Positions 37,999 to 47,345 of a stretch of DNA of 60,353 nucleotides are shown in pieces (within the stretch, counting starts at the first letter, position 1; each line of letters opens with the position of its first letter). Position numbers and translations under genes: made by a program. The stretch is taken from the NCBI GenBank assembly GCA_023667095.1, contig JAMPAT010000022.1, forward strand, positions 1 to 60,353. The letters run 5' to 3'. The notes under the pieces were generated by a model. The model was not told where the DNA came from, did no database searches, and saw nothing but the letters and a program-made list of their open reading frames with translations. The DNA comes from Bacteroidales bacterium. GTDB lineage: Bacteria; Bacteroidota; Bacteroidia; Bacteroidales; UBA932.

Positions 37999-39693
37999 AT
38001 GAAAAATATATTATTGATAATGGGGGCAGCCATTGTGCTTGCCTCGTGCAGCCTTGACAAATTCCCGTCCGATGCAGTGTCTTCGGAGTCAATGTCCGAC
38101 CCTGAAAATTCAGCAGTAGTCACAGACGGCACATACGCCCTTTTCAAGGCTATCCTGATGTATGACGGAACAGTCTATTCGGCCAATTCGTACGTCCGCC
38201 ACTTTTTCCAGATGGCGGAATTCCGGGGAGACAACATCTGCCTCTCGGACATGACCCCGGACCCTCTCTGCAATGCCACAAGGCTTTCCGATGTATCTAC
38301 AGAGGGCAATACCGGATATTTCTGGTGGATGGCATACAAGATAATCTTCAGTGCCAACTCGATGATAGAGGCGATTCCTGAAGGCGATTCCGCATTGTCG
38401 GACCATATCCTTGGTGAAAACTATTTCATACGTGCCATAGCGCACCTGCATCTGCTGCAGATCTACGCTGTCCCATATACTCACGGCACAGACAACCCGG
38501 GAGTTGTGCTTCGTCAGTCAACCGACTGCTCCACAACTGTAAGGGCGACAGTCGGAAGATGCTATGAAGCCGTAAGGGATGACCTGATCAAGGCAGCCTC
38601 GCTCATGAAAGGCGGAACAAGGAGGGGAAACAACGGCTATGTCTCATACGATTCAGCGATGGGCCTTCTTTCAAGGGTCTACCTCTACATGGGTGACAAT
38701 GACAACTGTATTTCCACTGTCAATGAAATGCTTGCAGGGGCAGACCCTGCAGACAAGCTTGACCCGGACTATGAACATCTTTTCCAGTTCTCAAAGGACT
38801 CAAAGGAAGTCCTGTGGTGCGTAGCAATGGTAAATTCATCTTCGGACTGGAGCGACCAGAAAGGCTCGATGGGATCGATGTTCTATTCTCCAGACGCCCC
38901 AGGAGGGACAGGATGGGGAGAAATATATTACTCGCAGCCTCTCCAGGACCTCTTCAACAGGTATCCGCAGGATTTGAGATATTCTACCATGTCGGAGCCA
39001 TATTATCAGGACTCCTCAAAGAAAATGATTTATTGGCCGGTAGAGGACAATACCAACGACTTCAGACTCAATTCAGTGGACAATTCTCCAGTGAAGGATG
39101 CTTCTGGCAACTGGACATGCAAGGGAACAGACGGGAAGACATATACTGTCAAGGAAAGGACTGTAAACACTTATCCGGAATATTACATTGAATACAATGG
39201 TAGGGATACAAAGGTTTCCCTTGTTGACAAATGCAATGTCAGGAGAACTTTCCCGCAGGTCATGATGAAAAAGTTTGCCAATATGGACGGTCAGCCGAAT
39301 GTCCTGAATTCCCCTATCATGATCCGCTGGGCGGAAGTCATCCTGAACAGGGCCGAGGCATACGCACACAAAGGTGATGTCACAAATGCGCTCAAGGATG
39401 TGAATGTCATAAGGGCTCGTGCCGGCCTTACAGGAGATGCTGCCATGACAGAGGAAAACATGTCCGAAAGGGGCTATTCTGATGTGCTTGACGTGGTACT
39501 GGACGAAAGGCGTCTTGAACTCTGCTTCGAGGGCCACCGCCCGATTGACCAGATAAGGAACATGAGGGACATAGACCGCAGATATGGCGGGATGCAGCCT
39601 TGGGAGGTCGTGAAATATGACGACATCAGGCTTCCTTACCTTATTCCTTTCGGCGAGATATCAGTCAGCGGAATCCCGCAGAACCCAAGGTAA
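37999..39693 (+). CDS. SusD/RagB-family nutrient-binding lipoprotein (locus 2)
   Basis: 564 residues with lipobox VLASCSLDKFPSD (Cys ~17). SusD features are present: early FPSDAVSSESMSDPEN, helices with ENYFIRAIAHLHLLQIYAVPY, and the late RWAEVILNRAEAYAHKGD and LDERRLELCFEGHRPIDQIR. It starts 8 bases after susC, so the two are translated together. It should pair with the SusC transducer. Confidence 0.96.
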   Translation: MKNILLIMGAAIVLASCSLDKFPSDAVSSESMSDPENSAVVTDGTYALFKAILMYDGTVYSANSYVRHFFQMAEFRGDNICLSDMTPDPLCNATRLSDVSTEGNTGYFWWMAYKIIFSANSMIEAIPEGDSALSDHILGENYFIRAIAHLHLLQIYAVPYTHGTDNPGVVLRQSTDCSTTVRATVGRCYEAVRDDLIKAASLMKGGTRRGNNGYVSYDSAMGLLSRVYLYMGDNDNCISTVNEMLAGADPADKLDPDYEHLFQFSKDSKEVLWCVAMVNSSSDWSDQKGSMGSMFYSPDAPGGTGWGEIYYSQPLQDLFNRYPQDLRYSTMSEPYYQDSSKKMIYWPVEDNTNDFRLNSVDNSPVKDASGNWTCKGTDGKTYTVKERTVNTYPEYYIEYNGRDTKVSLVDKCNVRRTFPQVMMKKFANMDGQPNVLNSPIMIRWAEVILNRAEAYAHKGDVTNALKDVNVIRARAGLTGDAAMTEENMSERGYSDVLDVVLDERRLELCFEGHRPIDQIRNMRDIDRRYGGMQPWEVVKYDDIRLPYLIPFGEISVSGIPQNPR

Positions 39694-39740
39694 TGTACTA
39701 TAGACCAACCAACAATAATTATTAACAAAAAACAAGAAAG

Positions 39741-40502
39741 ATGAAAAGGAATCTTCTTTTTATGGCAAAGGCAATGACAATCATTGCAGCCATGGCTCTT
39801 GTAGCCTGCTCAAAGGACAACAAACCTTCAAAGAATCACGGCGATGATGACGACGAGGATACATTCCAGGGACTCGTCACAATCGATGGCAGCTTCTCTG
39901 ACTGGAATGGCCTGGATTGTGCAACAGCTACTCTTCCTGACGGTGCAATGGAGAATTTCACTGCGCTCAAGACCTTCAAGCTCAGCGGTGACGGGATGTA
40001 TATCTACATCTATGCGGAAATAGACAAGTCTGTCATTGACATGGCAGGAGACTATGCAAACCCGGTTGACATCTACATCAACTCAGACAACAAGGATTTG
40101 ACAGGAGGCATATTCTATCTCTGGGATCCGCTCGGATATGAGTACCTTATCGAAAACTGTCTGCTTGCAAACGGCGAGTTCTCAGACTGGTCAGAGCCGA
40201 TGTATTTCAAGTTCACAGGTGAGGACGGCACTGACGTATGGGCTACAAATCCTCCTGCACGGGAAGAACTCTCTTCTGCCAACCTCTGCAAGGCAGCCGG
40301 CAAGATAGAGGGGGATGTCGTAAAATGGGAAATGAGGATAATGCGTGCACTTATTCCTGGACTGAACAATACCATCAATGTGGGCCTGATGATTCAGAGC
40401 ACAGAGTGGTCAAGGCTCGGAAGCCTTCCTGTCGGTCCTGTAGTGGATGGCCAGGAGACATATACAGCACCTCTTCAGTATACTCTTCCTGATGCCATTT
40501 AG
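39741..40502 (+). CDS. Lipoprotein with CBM9/DOMON-like sugar-binding domain
   Basis: 253 residues, lipobox ALVACSKDN (Cys ~23), then an acidic linker (HGDDDDEDTF) and one domain beginning TIDGSFSDWNGLDCATA. The phrase IDG.FSDWNG near the start and the later KWEMRIMRALIP are typical of CBM9-like domains of the DOMON clan found in Bacteroidota surface glycan-binding proteins. It lies 47 bases after SusD. It probably helps capture glycan at the surface. Intact. Confidence 0.75.
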   Translation: MKRNLLFMAKAMTIIAAMALVACSKDNKPSKNHGDDDDEDTFQGLVTIDGSFSDWNGLDCATATLPDGAMENFTALKTFKLSGDGMYIYIYAEIDKSVIDMAGDYANPVDIYINSDNKDLTGGIFYLWDPLGYEYLIENCLLANGEFSDWSEPMYFKFTGEDGTDVWATNPPAREELSSANLCKAAGKIEGDVVKWEMRIMRALIPGLNNTINVGLMIQSTEWSRLGSLPVGPVVDGQETYTAPLQYTLPDAI

Positions 40503-40575
40503 TACAATGGCTTATACGGACCTTATGTATATCTGCGCTGCGCACATATAAAAACGGCTTGGCTTCGGCATACAT

Positions 40576-40658
40576 TCAAGCAAGCTTGATGTCTGCTCTC
40601 AGCTTTTGCCTATATTTGCAGGAGAGTTGCGGAGCCTGCTCTGCCGCTCTCCTTTTTT
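40576..40658 (+). promoter_or_regulatory. Internal promoter with palindrome and terminator hairpin before the GH31 gene
   Basis: TATATTTG at 40611-40618 is a good -7 box; a palindrome TCAAGC-AA-GCTTGA (40576-40589) covers the -33 position (CTTG 40585-40588). Immediately after the -7 box GGAGAG (40621-40626) pairs with CTCTCC (40647-40652), with an inner GCGGAG/CTC-CCGC stem, followed by six T. Same layout as before corA and rpsA. Confidence 0.6.
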
Positions 40659-40671
40659 ATATCATGACGAC

Positions 40672-42291
40672 ATGACACCATTCTTAAGGAAAATAATAAT
40701 ACCTGCACTCCTGTGCATATCCGCTGTATCAGGATGCAGCAATGAAAATACAGTTGCAATTGCTCTTGATTACGGGGAGCATGTCTGGGGAGGGCGCATA
40801 AAGGACGGCTCGCTCATGCCTTTTGCTGACGGATTTTCCGCTTCCCTGTACACAAATTCATCCAACCAGGTTAACTCTCTCCTGCTGACGGACAAAGGAC
40901 GCTATGTCTGGAGCGATGCCCCATATGATTTCAGGATAGAGGGAAAACGGATTATAATATCTGACATGGCATCTGATGTCATTGTCTCAAGGGCTGAAGA
41001 GTGCACCCTTGCATCTGCTTTCAGGGAGGCTTCACGGAAATTCTTTCCCGCAGACGGTGTCATGCCTCCTGCCGGATTCTTTGAAATGCCGCAGTACAAT
41101 ACCTGGATTGAGCTTATGTATGGACAGAGCCAGGAAGGAGTGCTTGAATATGCAGAAGGGATAATCGCAAATGGTCTCCCTGCCGGAATAATAATGATTG
41201 ACGACACCTGGCAGGCGGACTATGGCAAATGGACATTCGAGCCTGGCCGTTTCCCTGACCCTAAAGGCATGATAGACCGGCTTCACGGTATGGGATTCAA
41301 GGTCATGCTGTGGATCTGTCCCTTTGTCAGCATGGACCAGTACCTGATATGCAGGGAGATAGGTGAATTTGACGGTTTTATCCGTTCTGCAGACGGGAAA
41401 CCATATCCTGTAAGATGGTGGAACGGGACCTCTGCCGTGCTTGACTTCTCCAACCCTTCGAGTGTGGAGTGGTTTGACCGGCAGCTGAAAAGGCTGATGG
41501 AAGACTATGGCGTGGACGGCTTCAAGTTCGATGCGGGTGACTTTGAATTCTATCCTGAAGACGGGATTGCATATAGCGGAACTCCGCACGGTTGGGAGCA
41601 GTGCTCGCTGTTTGTACGGCTTGCAGAGAAATATCCTTACAATGAATTGCGTGCAGGATGGCAGAATGCCGGCAAGGCTATAGTACAGCGTCTTCATGAC
41701 AAGGAGCATTCATGGACTGACCTGCGCAAGCTGATTCCTGAGATGTGTGCGGAGGGCCTGATGGGATTCCCGTTCTGCTGTCCTGACATGGTAGGAGGAG
41801 GAAGTTTCGAGACTTTCCTGAAAGGGGAGATTGACCATGAACTTCTTGTACGCTCCGCCCAGTGCCATGCCTTGATGCCTATGATGCAGTTCTCGCTTGC
41901 CCCATGGCGTGTCCTTGACCGGGATGAATATGCCGCAGTGCTCAAGACAGTGGAGATCCGCCAGTCAATGCTTCCTGAAATAATGCGTCTCGCACATCAG
42001 GCAGCTGTGACAGGGGAGCCGGTTGTGGCTCCTCTTGAATATCATTATCCGCATAGCGGCTATTCCGGTGTCACTGATGAGTTTATGCTCGGGGAGAATA
42101 TCCTTGTAGCTCCTATGCTTTATCCAGGTAATTCGAGGACGGTTATCCTGCCTGGCGGAACATGGATTTCCGACATGGGAGAGGAAATGACGGGAGGCCG
42201 GACCATAGAAGTTGATGTGCCGCTTGACAGGCTGCCGTATTTTGTAAGGAAGACGGACGGGGACAGTGCTAAGTCCCAGGCACACCTGTAG
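40672..42291 (+). CDS. Glycoside hydrolase family 31, lipoprotein
   Basis: 539 residues from ATG 40672; the signal peptide ends AVSGCSN (Cys ~18). An N-terminal beta-sandwich is followed by a TIM barrel with GIIMIDDTWQADYGKWTFE and the nucleophile region VDGFKFDAGD (Asp287). The C-terminal part (ENILVAPMLYPGNSRTVILPGGTW) is typical of GH31. This compact GH31 type lacks long extra domains. Family members cleave alpha-glucosides, alpha-xylosides, alpha-galactosides, sulfoquinovosides or alpha-GalNAc; the gene context (GH109 nearby) hints at alpha-GalNAc or alpha-Gal, but this is inference. Confidence 0.9.
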   Translation: MTPFLRKIIIPALLCISAVSGCSNENTVAIALDYGEHVWGGRIKDGSLMPFADGFSASLYTNSSNQVNSLLLTDKGRYVWSDAPYDFRIEGKRIIISDMASDVIVSRAEECTLASAFREASRKFFPADGVMPPAGFFEMPQYNTWIELMYGQSQEGVLEYAEGIIANGLPAGIIMIDDTWQADYGKWTFEPGRFPDPKGMIDRLHGMGFKVMLWICPFVSMDQYLICREIGEFDGFIRSADGKPYPVRWWNGTSAVLDFSNPSSVEWFDRQLKRLMEDYGVDGFKFDAGDFEFYPEDGIAYSGTPHGWEQCSLFVRLAEKYPYNELRAGWQNAGKAIVQRLHDKEHSWTDLRKLIPEMCAEGLMGFPFCCPDMVGGGSFETFLKGEIDHELLVRSAQCHALMPMMQFSLAPWRVLDRDEYAAVLKTVEIRQSMLPEIMRLAHQAAVTGEPVVAPLEYHYPHSGYSGVTDEFMLGENILVAPMLYPGNSRTVILPGGTWISDMGEEMTGGRTIEVDVPLDRLPYFVRKTDGDSAKSQAHL

Positions 42292-42340
42292 AGTTAGATT
42301 AATGACATGTTTTCTACAAAAATTTTAAACGGATTTTTAT

Positions 42341-43774
42341 ATGATGAATAGAAATATTTTGATAGCCATGCTTCTGCTGTGCATCGGATGCTCATGCAAC
42401 AAGGATTCCGGGCAGCAGGCAGCCGATGATGGAGATGTGACTGATACTCCTCTCTTTGAATATGATGTGGCCTATACTGAGGACGAGGCCAATTTCTGCA
42501 ATCCTGAGCGTGGGCTCTACACCCCTACAATCAGCTATTTCAGAAACGGGAAGATGCCGCAGGAGATAACGGCAGCCGGATTGCGTAACCTGCGCAAGAG
42601 CGGCAAGACACTTTCGTTTGCCGAATTCTATCTCCATGACTTTGTATATAGCGACTTAAGCGATGAGGCCCTGGCATTTATCCGTGACTGCTTCCAGAAA
42701 CACCGTGAGGCTGGGGTCAAGGCCATTGTCAGGTTTGCCTATTCAGACGGGTATGACGAGTCTGACCACCCATGGGATGCGCCTTGCGACCAGACTCTGA
42801 GGCATGTGGCACAGCTCAAGCCTATCTTCAATGAATTTGAAGATGTAATATATGTTGTGCAATATGGCTTTGTCGGCTCCTGGGGAGAAGGCTACTACAC
42901 CGATTACTACGGGATGAACCCCACGACTGATGAGGACTACCGGTCGCGCCGCACATTGATGAAGGCCTTGCTGGATGCAGTGCCTGTAAGCCGTCAGGTT
43001 GCTGTCAGGTATCCTCTGTACAAGCGTGGCATACTTGGAATCTCCATTGCTGACACAATTACGGCAAAGACAGCTTTCGGGACTTCGGATATTGCAAGGG
43101 TTGCGGCCTTCAATGACTGCTTTGTCTCCAGTGCAAATGATGTTGGTACATATAATGCCTCAGGAGACAGGGAGATGTGGGCTGTCGAAACCAATTATGT
43201 CAGCATGGGAGGCGAGACATGTGCAGTGAAGACTTCATACTGCAATTGCGGCAACACATACGATAATCTTGTGAAATACCATTGGACATATCTCAATGAT
43301 GCATATCACAGGGGAGTGATGAACCAGTGGACCACAGAGGGCTGTTTCGATGACATAAAGAAAAGGCTGGGTTACCGCTTTGTGCTCAAGGGTGCCGCAT
43401 TTGACGGGGATTTCACTGCCTCCGGTAAATTTACACTCAAGCTCCATATCGACAACGTAGGATTTGCCTCGCTCATCAATGAGCGTCCTATGGAATGGGT
43501 GATAGTCAATGCGGACAACTCTTCGGAAAGATACGTCATCAGCTCTCCTAAAGACCCGCGTGAATGGAAAGGAAGCCATGAATGGATATATGAAGAGACC
43601 TTCACGCTGCCTTCCGGGCTTAAGAAAGGTGCTTCCTATAAGCTCTGCCTGAATCTTCCTGATGCTTCCTCCAAACTGCGTGACAACCCTGACTTCAGCG
43701 TAAGGCTTGCCAATGAAGGCGTATGGGATGAAGCTGAGGGCTGGAATGTACTGTGTACAATGAAGGCCGAATGA
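42341..43774 (+). CDS. DUF4874/DUF4832 lipoprotein, putative glycosidase-like barrel
   Basis: 477 residues, lipobox IGCSCNK (Cys ~16-18). The N-terminal part matches DUF4874 in style (NPERGLYTP ... SFAEFYLHDFVYSDLSDEAL), a barrel-like region with VVQYGFVGSWGEGYYTD; the C-terminal DUF4832-like beta domain includes LHIDNVGFASLINERPMEWV. Family function is not established, but members are frequent in glycan utilisation loci and the SWGEGY stretch is reminiscent of glycosidase active sites. Stop is 1 base before the next start. Confidence 0.8.
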   Translation: MMNRNILIAMLLLCIGCSCNKDSGQQAADDGDVTDTPLFEYDVAYTEDEANFCNPERGLYTPTISYFRNGKMPQEITAAGLRNLRKSGKTLSFAEFYLHDFVYSDLSDEALAFIRDCFQKHREAGVKAIVRFAYSDGYDESDHPWDAPCDQTLRHVAQLKPIFNEFEDVIYVVQYGFVGSWGEGYYTDYYGMNPTTDEDYRSRRTLMKALLDAVPVSRQVAVRYPLYKRGILGISIADTITAKTAFGTSDIARVAAFNDCFVSSANDVGTYNASGDREMWAVETNYVSMGGETCAVKTSYCNCGNTYDNLVKYHWTYLNDAYHRGVMNQWTTEGCFDDIKKRLGYRFVLKGAAFDGDFTASGKFTLKLHIDNVGFASLINERPMEWVIVNADNSSERYVISSPKDPREWKGSHEWIYEETFTLPSGLKKGASYKLCLNLPDASSKLRDNPDFSVRLANEGVWDEAEGWNVLCTMKAE

Positions 43775-43775
43775 T

Positions 43776-44900
43776 ATGGAGAAGAAGACAAGACTTGCTT
43801 CACTGGATGTCCTTAGAGGCCTTGACCTGTTCCTGCTGCTCGCGATAGGCCCTGTACTGCATACATTGGTATGGACTTCAGACGGAGCGGCAATTGACAT
43901 TATCCGCGGGCAGGTTGAGCATGCCGCCTGGCACGGATTTGTGCTCTGGGACATAATAATGCCGCTTTTCATGTTCATGTCAGGCGTGACTATACCGTTT
44001 TCTATGGAAAGGTACAAGTCAGGTATCAGACCGGACAAGACGTTTTACCTGAGGCTTCTGAAAAGGTTTGCAATGCTCTTCTTCCTTGGATGGATCGTGC
44101 AGGGGAATCTGCTCGCATTTGACTGGAAGGCATTCCACCCCTTTGCCAATACACTCCAGGCCATTGCTGTGGGCTATGTCTTTTCTGCACTAATATATGT
44201 CCTGCTGGACAGGAAATGGCAGATTATGGCAGTCCTTGTACTTTTCATTGCATATATTGTGGCTTTTATCGCTTCCGGGATGGACCTTGACCCGCAGTCA
44301 AACATTGCCATGGCTGTGGACAAGGCCGTACTCGGTTCTCATCGTGACGGGGTTGTCTGGCTCCCTGACGGCAGCTGGAGCTATGACCTCAGCTATCAGT
44401 ATACATGGATATTGAGCAGCCTTAACTTCATAGTGACGGTGATGCTCGGATGCTTTGCCGGCCAGATAATGAAAAATGGAGAGGACGGCATGGCAACTTC
44501 CAGGAAGGCTGCCATGCTGCTTGTCACCGGCATCCTGCTTGTGGCTGCAGGTTTTCTGATGGATCCGTTCTTCCCGATAATAAAGAAGATATGGAGCAGC
44601 TCGATGACTCTGTTCTCAGGCGGAATATGCTTCCTGCTGATGGCAGCCGTCTATTATGCCGTTGATGTGAAAGGCCGGTCCCGTGGACTGGACTGGGCAA
44701 GATACTACGGAATGAATTCGATTGCTGCATATTTCATAGGCGAGGTCATCGTGTTCACTTCTGTATCTGCATCCTTTCTGCATGGCATGGAGCAATGGCT
44801 CGGGGAGTATTATCCTGTGCTGCTCAGTGCTGCAAATGCCACGATATTGTTCCTGATACTCAGACGTATGTACAAATCCGGAATATTTCTGAAGATATGA
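43776..44900 (+). CDS. Multi-pass membrane acyltransferase-like protein (DUF5009/HGSNAT-like)
   Basis: 374 residues with about ten membrane segments. The N-terminus has SLDVLRGLDLFLLLAIGP, the pattern of heparan-alpha-glucosaminide N-acetyltransferase-like proteins, and GMNSIAAYFIGEV near the end. The human relative transfers acetyl groups across a membrane onto a terminal amino sugar; bacterial members in glycan loci are thought to acetylate or handle sugars in the periplasm. Function here is inferred. The last 4 bases overlap the start of the next gene (ATGA). Confidence 0.78.
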   Translation: MEKKTRLASLDVLRGLDLFLLLAIGPVLHTLVWTSDGAAIDIIRGQVEHAAWHGFVLWDIIMPLFMFMSGVTIPFSMERYKSGIRPDKTFYLRLLKRFAMLFFLGWIVQGNLLAFDWKAFHPFANTLQAIAVGYVFSALIYVLLDRKWQIMAVLVLFIAYIVAFIASGMDLDPQSNIAMAVDKAVLGSHRDGVVWLPDGSWSYDLSYQYTWILSSLNFIVTVMLGCFAGQIMKNGEDGMATSRKAAMLLVTGILLVAAGFLMDPFFPIIKKIWSSSMTLFSGGICFLLMAAVYYAVDVKGRSRGLDWARYYGMNSIAAYFIGEVIVFTSVSASFLHGMEQWLGEYYPVLLSAANATILFLILRRMYKSGIFLKI

Positions 44901-45706
44901 TTGCCCATAATGGAATTGCAGCTTCCGGTACCAAGGCCTTGCGGTCAATGCCTGTTGCCGTTGTAAAAGCCATTGTGCTTGCCTGTATGGCCTGCCTCCT
45001 CTGTTCCTGCCGGACATCGGATGAAATTCCTGCATTTGATGTGCCACGGGAGGACGGACCAGGCTACAGGATGGACAGGAAGGCATTTGAAAAGTTTGCC
45101 TGTGCTGTGGCCTCTTCGGAACCGGATATGGCAGAATCCATGATTGACCGTTCGGTATCCGCTGCTGACAGCATTTCAACTGCCTTGGGAGACCCTTGGA
45201 CGGCGGAAGAGTTCTCGCACATGCTTGCCGGTGCATTCTTCGATGCCTCATCTCCATATTGCAGTGACATCATATATTCAATGGCCATAGAACGTGAAAG
45301 GCGCAGTGCATCATTGCCCCTCTGGCATCGGCGTATGCTGGATTTCCGTGCCGGAATCCTTGGACTGGGTGCTCCCGGCACTGCTTTTCCAGTAGACTAT
45401 CCCAAGGGCAGGCCGGTGATTGTCTTTGTCAGGGCAGAGGATTGTGAGGCGTGCCGCAAGATCAGTGAAGGACTCAAAGGCTCAAGGGAAATATTGTCGG
45501 CAGTCTCCGGCGGGCTTGTCTCCCTGGAAACCCTTTATGTCTCACAGGATGAGGCAGAAGGCCTATGGCGGCTTGACCCGAGATATGTGCCTTCGCTATA
45601 TCTTCTTGACAGGGATGGTGTTGTCCTGCTGAAAGGATGCCGTGATGTTGAGATGCTCTTGGAAAGTAAGGCATTTGAAAATTTGTTTAACTTTGCGTCA
45701 CAATGA
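44897..45706 (+). CDS. DUF5106-like lipoprotein with thioredoxin-type domain
   Basis: 269 residues from ATG 44897 (ATGA overlap with the upstream stop); an upstream in-frame ATG at 44795 lies inside the acyltransferase gene. The signal peptide ends LLCSCRTSD (lipobox Cys ~36). The C-terminal half contains VIVFVRAEDCEACRKISEG, a CEAC pair in the thioredoxin position, and YVPSLYLLDRDGVVLLKG. The N-terminal half fits the helical DUF5106 style. Probably a periplasmic redox protein; its link to glycan use is unclear. Confidence 0.7.
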   Translation: MIAHNGIAASGTKALRSMPVAVVKAIVLACMACLLCSCRTSDEIPAFDVPREDGPGYRMDRKAFEKFACAVASSEPDMAESMIDRSVSAADSISTALGDPWTAEEFSHMLAGAFFDASSPYCSDIIYSMAIERERRSASLPLWHRRMLDFRAGILGLGAPGTAFPVDYPKGRPVIVFVRAEDCEACRKISEGLKGSREILSAVSGGLVSLETLYVSQDEAEGLWRLDPRYVPSLYLLDRDGVVLLKGCRDVEMLLESKAFENLFNFASQ

Positions 45707-45814
45707 AATTGACTGATGTGGGATTCAAACCGTTTATTGGGAAATGGTATCCGCCAGACCGGGATGATAATGAGTGAAAATGTTTTTGATGGAAAGTAAC
45801 TAATCCAATATTTT

Positions 45815-47185
45815 ATGAAAAATACTGTAATATCAATTATTGCTATCCTGATGCTGTCGTGCTCCTGTTCAAGGACAGTAAAGCCGATCAGCGTGGATGT
45901 TCCTGCACGCCCTGCAGGGCAGGAAAGTGTAATCGGGCTGACTGCCGCGCCGATTGATACGGTACGTGTCGGCTTCATAGGGCTCGGCATGAGGGGAACC
46001 GGGGCTGTGGACAGATATCTTTATATGCCTGGAGTCCGTATCTCGGCCTTGTGTGATGTCGAGCATGACAGGGTGGCCCGCAGCAGGGAGATGATTGCCG
46101 GCAAGGGGCTTCCTGCTGCTGCCGAATATTCCGGTTCTGAGGATGCATGGATGCAGCTGTGCGAAAGTCCGGATGTAGACCTTGTATATATATGTACTGA
46201 CTGGGCTACCCATGCCAGGATGGCGAAATATGCCATGGAGCATGGCAAGCATGTCGCCATCGAGGTTCCTGCAGCAACATCACTTGATGAAATCTGGGAC
46301 CTTATAAATACATCGGAACGCACCAGGAAGCATTGCATGATGCTTGAGAACTGTGTATATGACTTCTTTGAGATGAATACCCTCGCCATGGCGCAGGCAG
46401 GAGTATTCGGGGAAGTCATCCATGCAGAAGGAGCGTATCATCACTGCCTTGACCCTTATTGGGGAGAATACTGGCACAGCTGGCGTCTCGAATTCAACAG
46501 GACACACCGCGGGGATGTCTATCCGACACACGGAATCGGCCCTGTCTGCCAGGTGCTTGACATACATCGTGGTGACAGGATGAAAATGCTTGTGTCCGTG
46601 GATACACGGGTGTTCAATGGTCCAGAGGTCTACAGGAAGACTTCCGGCAAGGAATGTCCGGAATTCCGGAATGCAGACCAGACAAGCACATTGATACGTA
46701 CAGAGAACGGCAAGACCATGCTTATCCAGCACGATGTCCTGACACCGCGCCCGTATGACCGTCTGTATCAGGTCGTGGGTACGGACGGATATGCCGGCAA
46801 ATATCCTGTGGAGCAGTATTGTCTGCGCCAGGAAGCTGGATCAGGTGACCGCTATGATGCACTTGACCTTGAAAAAGTCTACATGGGAGAAGAGCTGCAT
46901 CTCCTCCAGTCTGGCTATCCGAATCCTATACTTACCCCAGAGCTTGAGGAGCTTGCAAAGACAGTAGGAGGGCATGGAGGAATGGATTTCATCATGGACT
47001 ACCGTCTTATATACTGCCTTCGCAACGGTCTGCCTCTCGACATGGATGTCTATGACCTTGCAGAGTGGTGCTGCATAAGCGAACTTTCACGTATCTCGCT
47101 GGAGAACGGCTGTGCCCCTGTCGAGGTGCCGGATTTCACGCGTGGTGAATGGAACCGTGTGAAAGGATTTTCCTATGCACTGTAG
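45815..47185 (+). CDS. GH109-type (Gfo/Idh/MocA) NAD-dependent glycosidase, lipoprotein
   Basis: 456 residues, lipobox LSCSCSR (Cys ~16-18). The Rossmann motif GFIGLGMRG is at 53-61, and the GH109 features YHHCLDPYWGEYWHSW and YPTHGIGPVCQV (His239) are present. GH109 enzymes remove alpha-linked N-acetylgalactosamine by an oxidation-elimination mechanism using bound NAD+. As a lipoprotein with bound cofactor it probably works in the periplasm after Tat or Sec export. It is the last enzyme of locus 2, and the strongest hint that the locus targets GalNAc-containing host glycans. Confidence 0.85.
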   Translation: MKNTVISIIAILMLSCSCSRTVKPISVDVPARPAGQESVIGLTAAPIDTVRVGFIGLGMRGTGAVDRYLYMPGVRISALCDVEHDRVARSREMIAGKGLPAAAEYSGSEDAWMQLCESPDVDLVYICTDWATHARMAKYAMEHGKHVAIEVPAATSLDEIWDLINTSERTRKHCMMLENCVYDFFEMNTLAMAQAGVFGEVIHAEGAYHHCLDPYWGEYWHSWRLEFNRTHRGDVYPTHGIGPVCQVLDIHRGDRMKMLVSVDTRVFNGPEVYRKTSGKECPEFRNADQTSTLIRTENGKTMLIQHDVLTPRPYDRLYQVVGTDGYAGKYPVEQYCLRQEAGSGDRYDALDLEKVYMGEELHLLQSGYPNPILTPELEELAKTVGGHGGMDFIMDYRLIYCLRNGLPLDMDVYDLAEWCCISELSRISLENGCAPVEVPDFTRGEWNRVKGFSYAL

Positions 47186-47187
47186 CC

Positions 47188-47295
47188 TGCAAAATGCAAT
47201 TGGCTGATTTCTATGTGTATACATGACCACGGGTACGCAAAATCGCGTACCCGTGATTGCATAATGTGCAGATTTATAGCACATTGCATTTTGCA
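47188..47295. other. Nested inverted repeats between GH109 and the GH73/LysM gene
   Basis: An outer pair TGCAAAATGCAAT (47188-47200) and ATTGCATTTTGCA (47283-47295) is perfect over 13 bases. Inside, CACGGGTACGC (47228-47238) pairs with GCGTACCCGTG (47245-47255) and AATGTGC (47263-47269) pairs with GCACATT (47279-47285). The central stem could act as a bidirectional terminator, but no T run follows. Confidence 0.6.
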
Positions 47296-47323
47296 TGGAA
47301 TTCAATAAAAATTATTACCTTAG
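47290..47323 (+). promoter_or_regulatory. Probable promoter of the GH73/LysM gene
   Basis: TTTG at 47290-47293 and TACCTTAG at 47316-47323 are separated by 22 bases. The -7 element is imperfect (A for T at position 7), but the same variant is found before the sigma gene near 31871. The start codon is at 47346. Confidence 0.4.
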
Positions 47324-47345
47324 CTGAGTTTTAGATGAAAGGATA

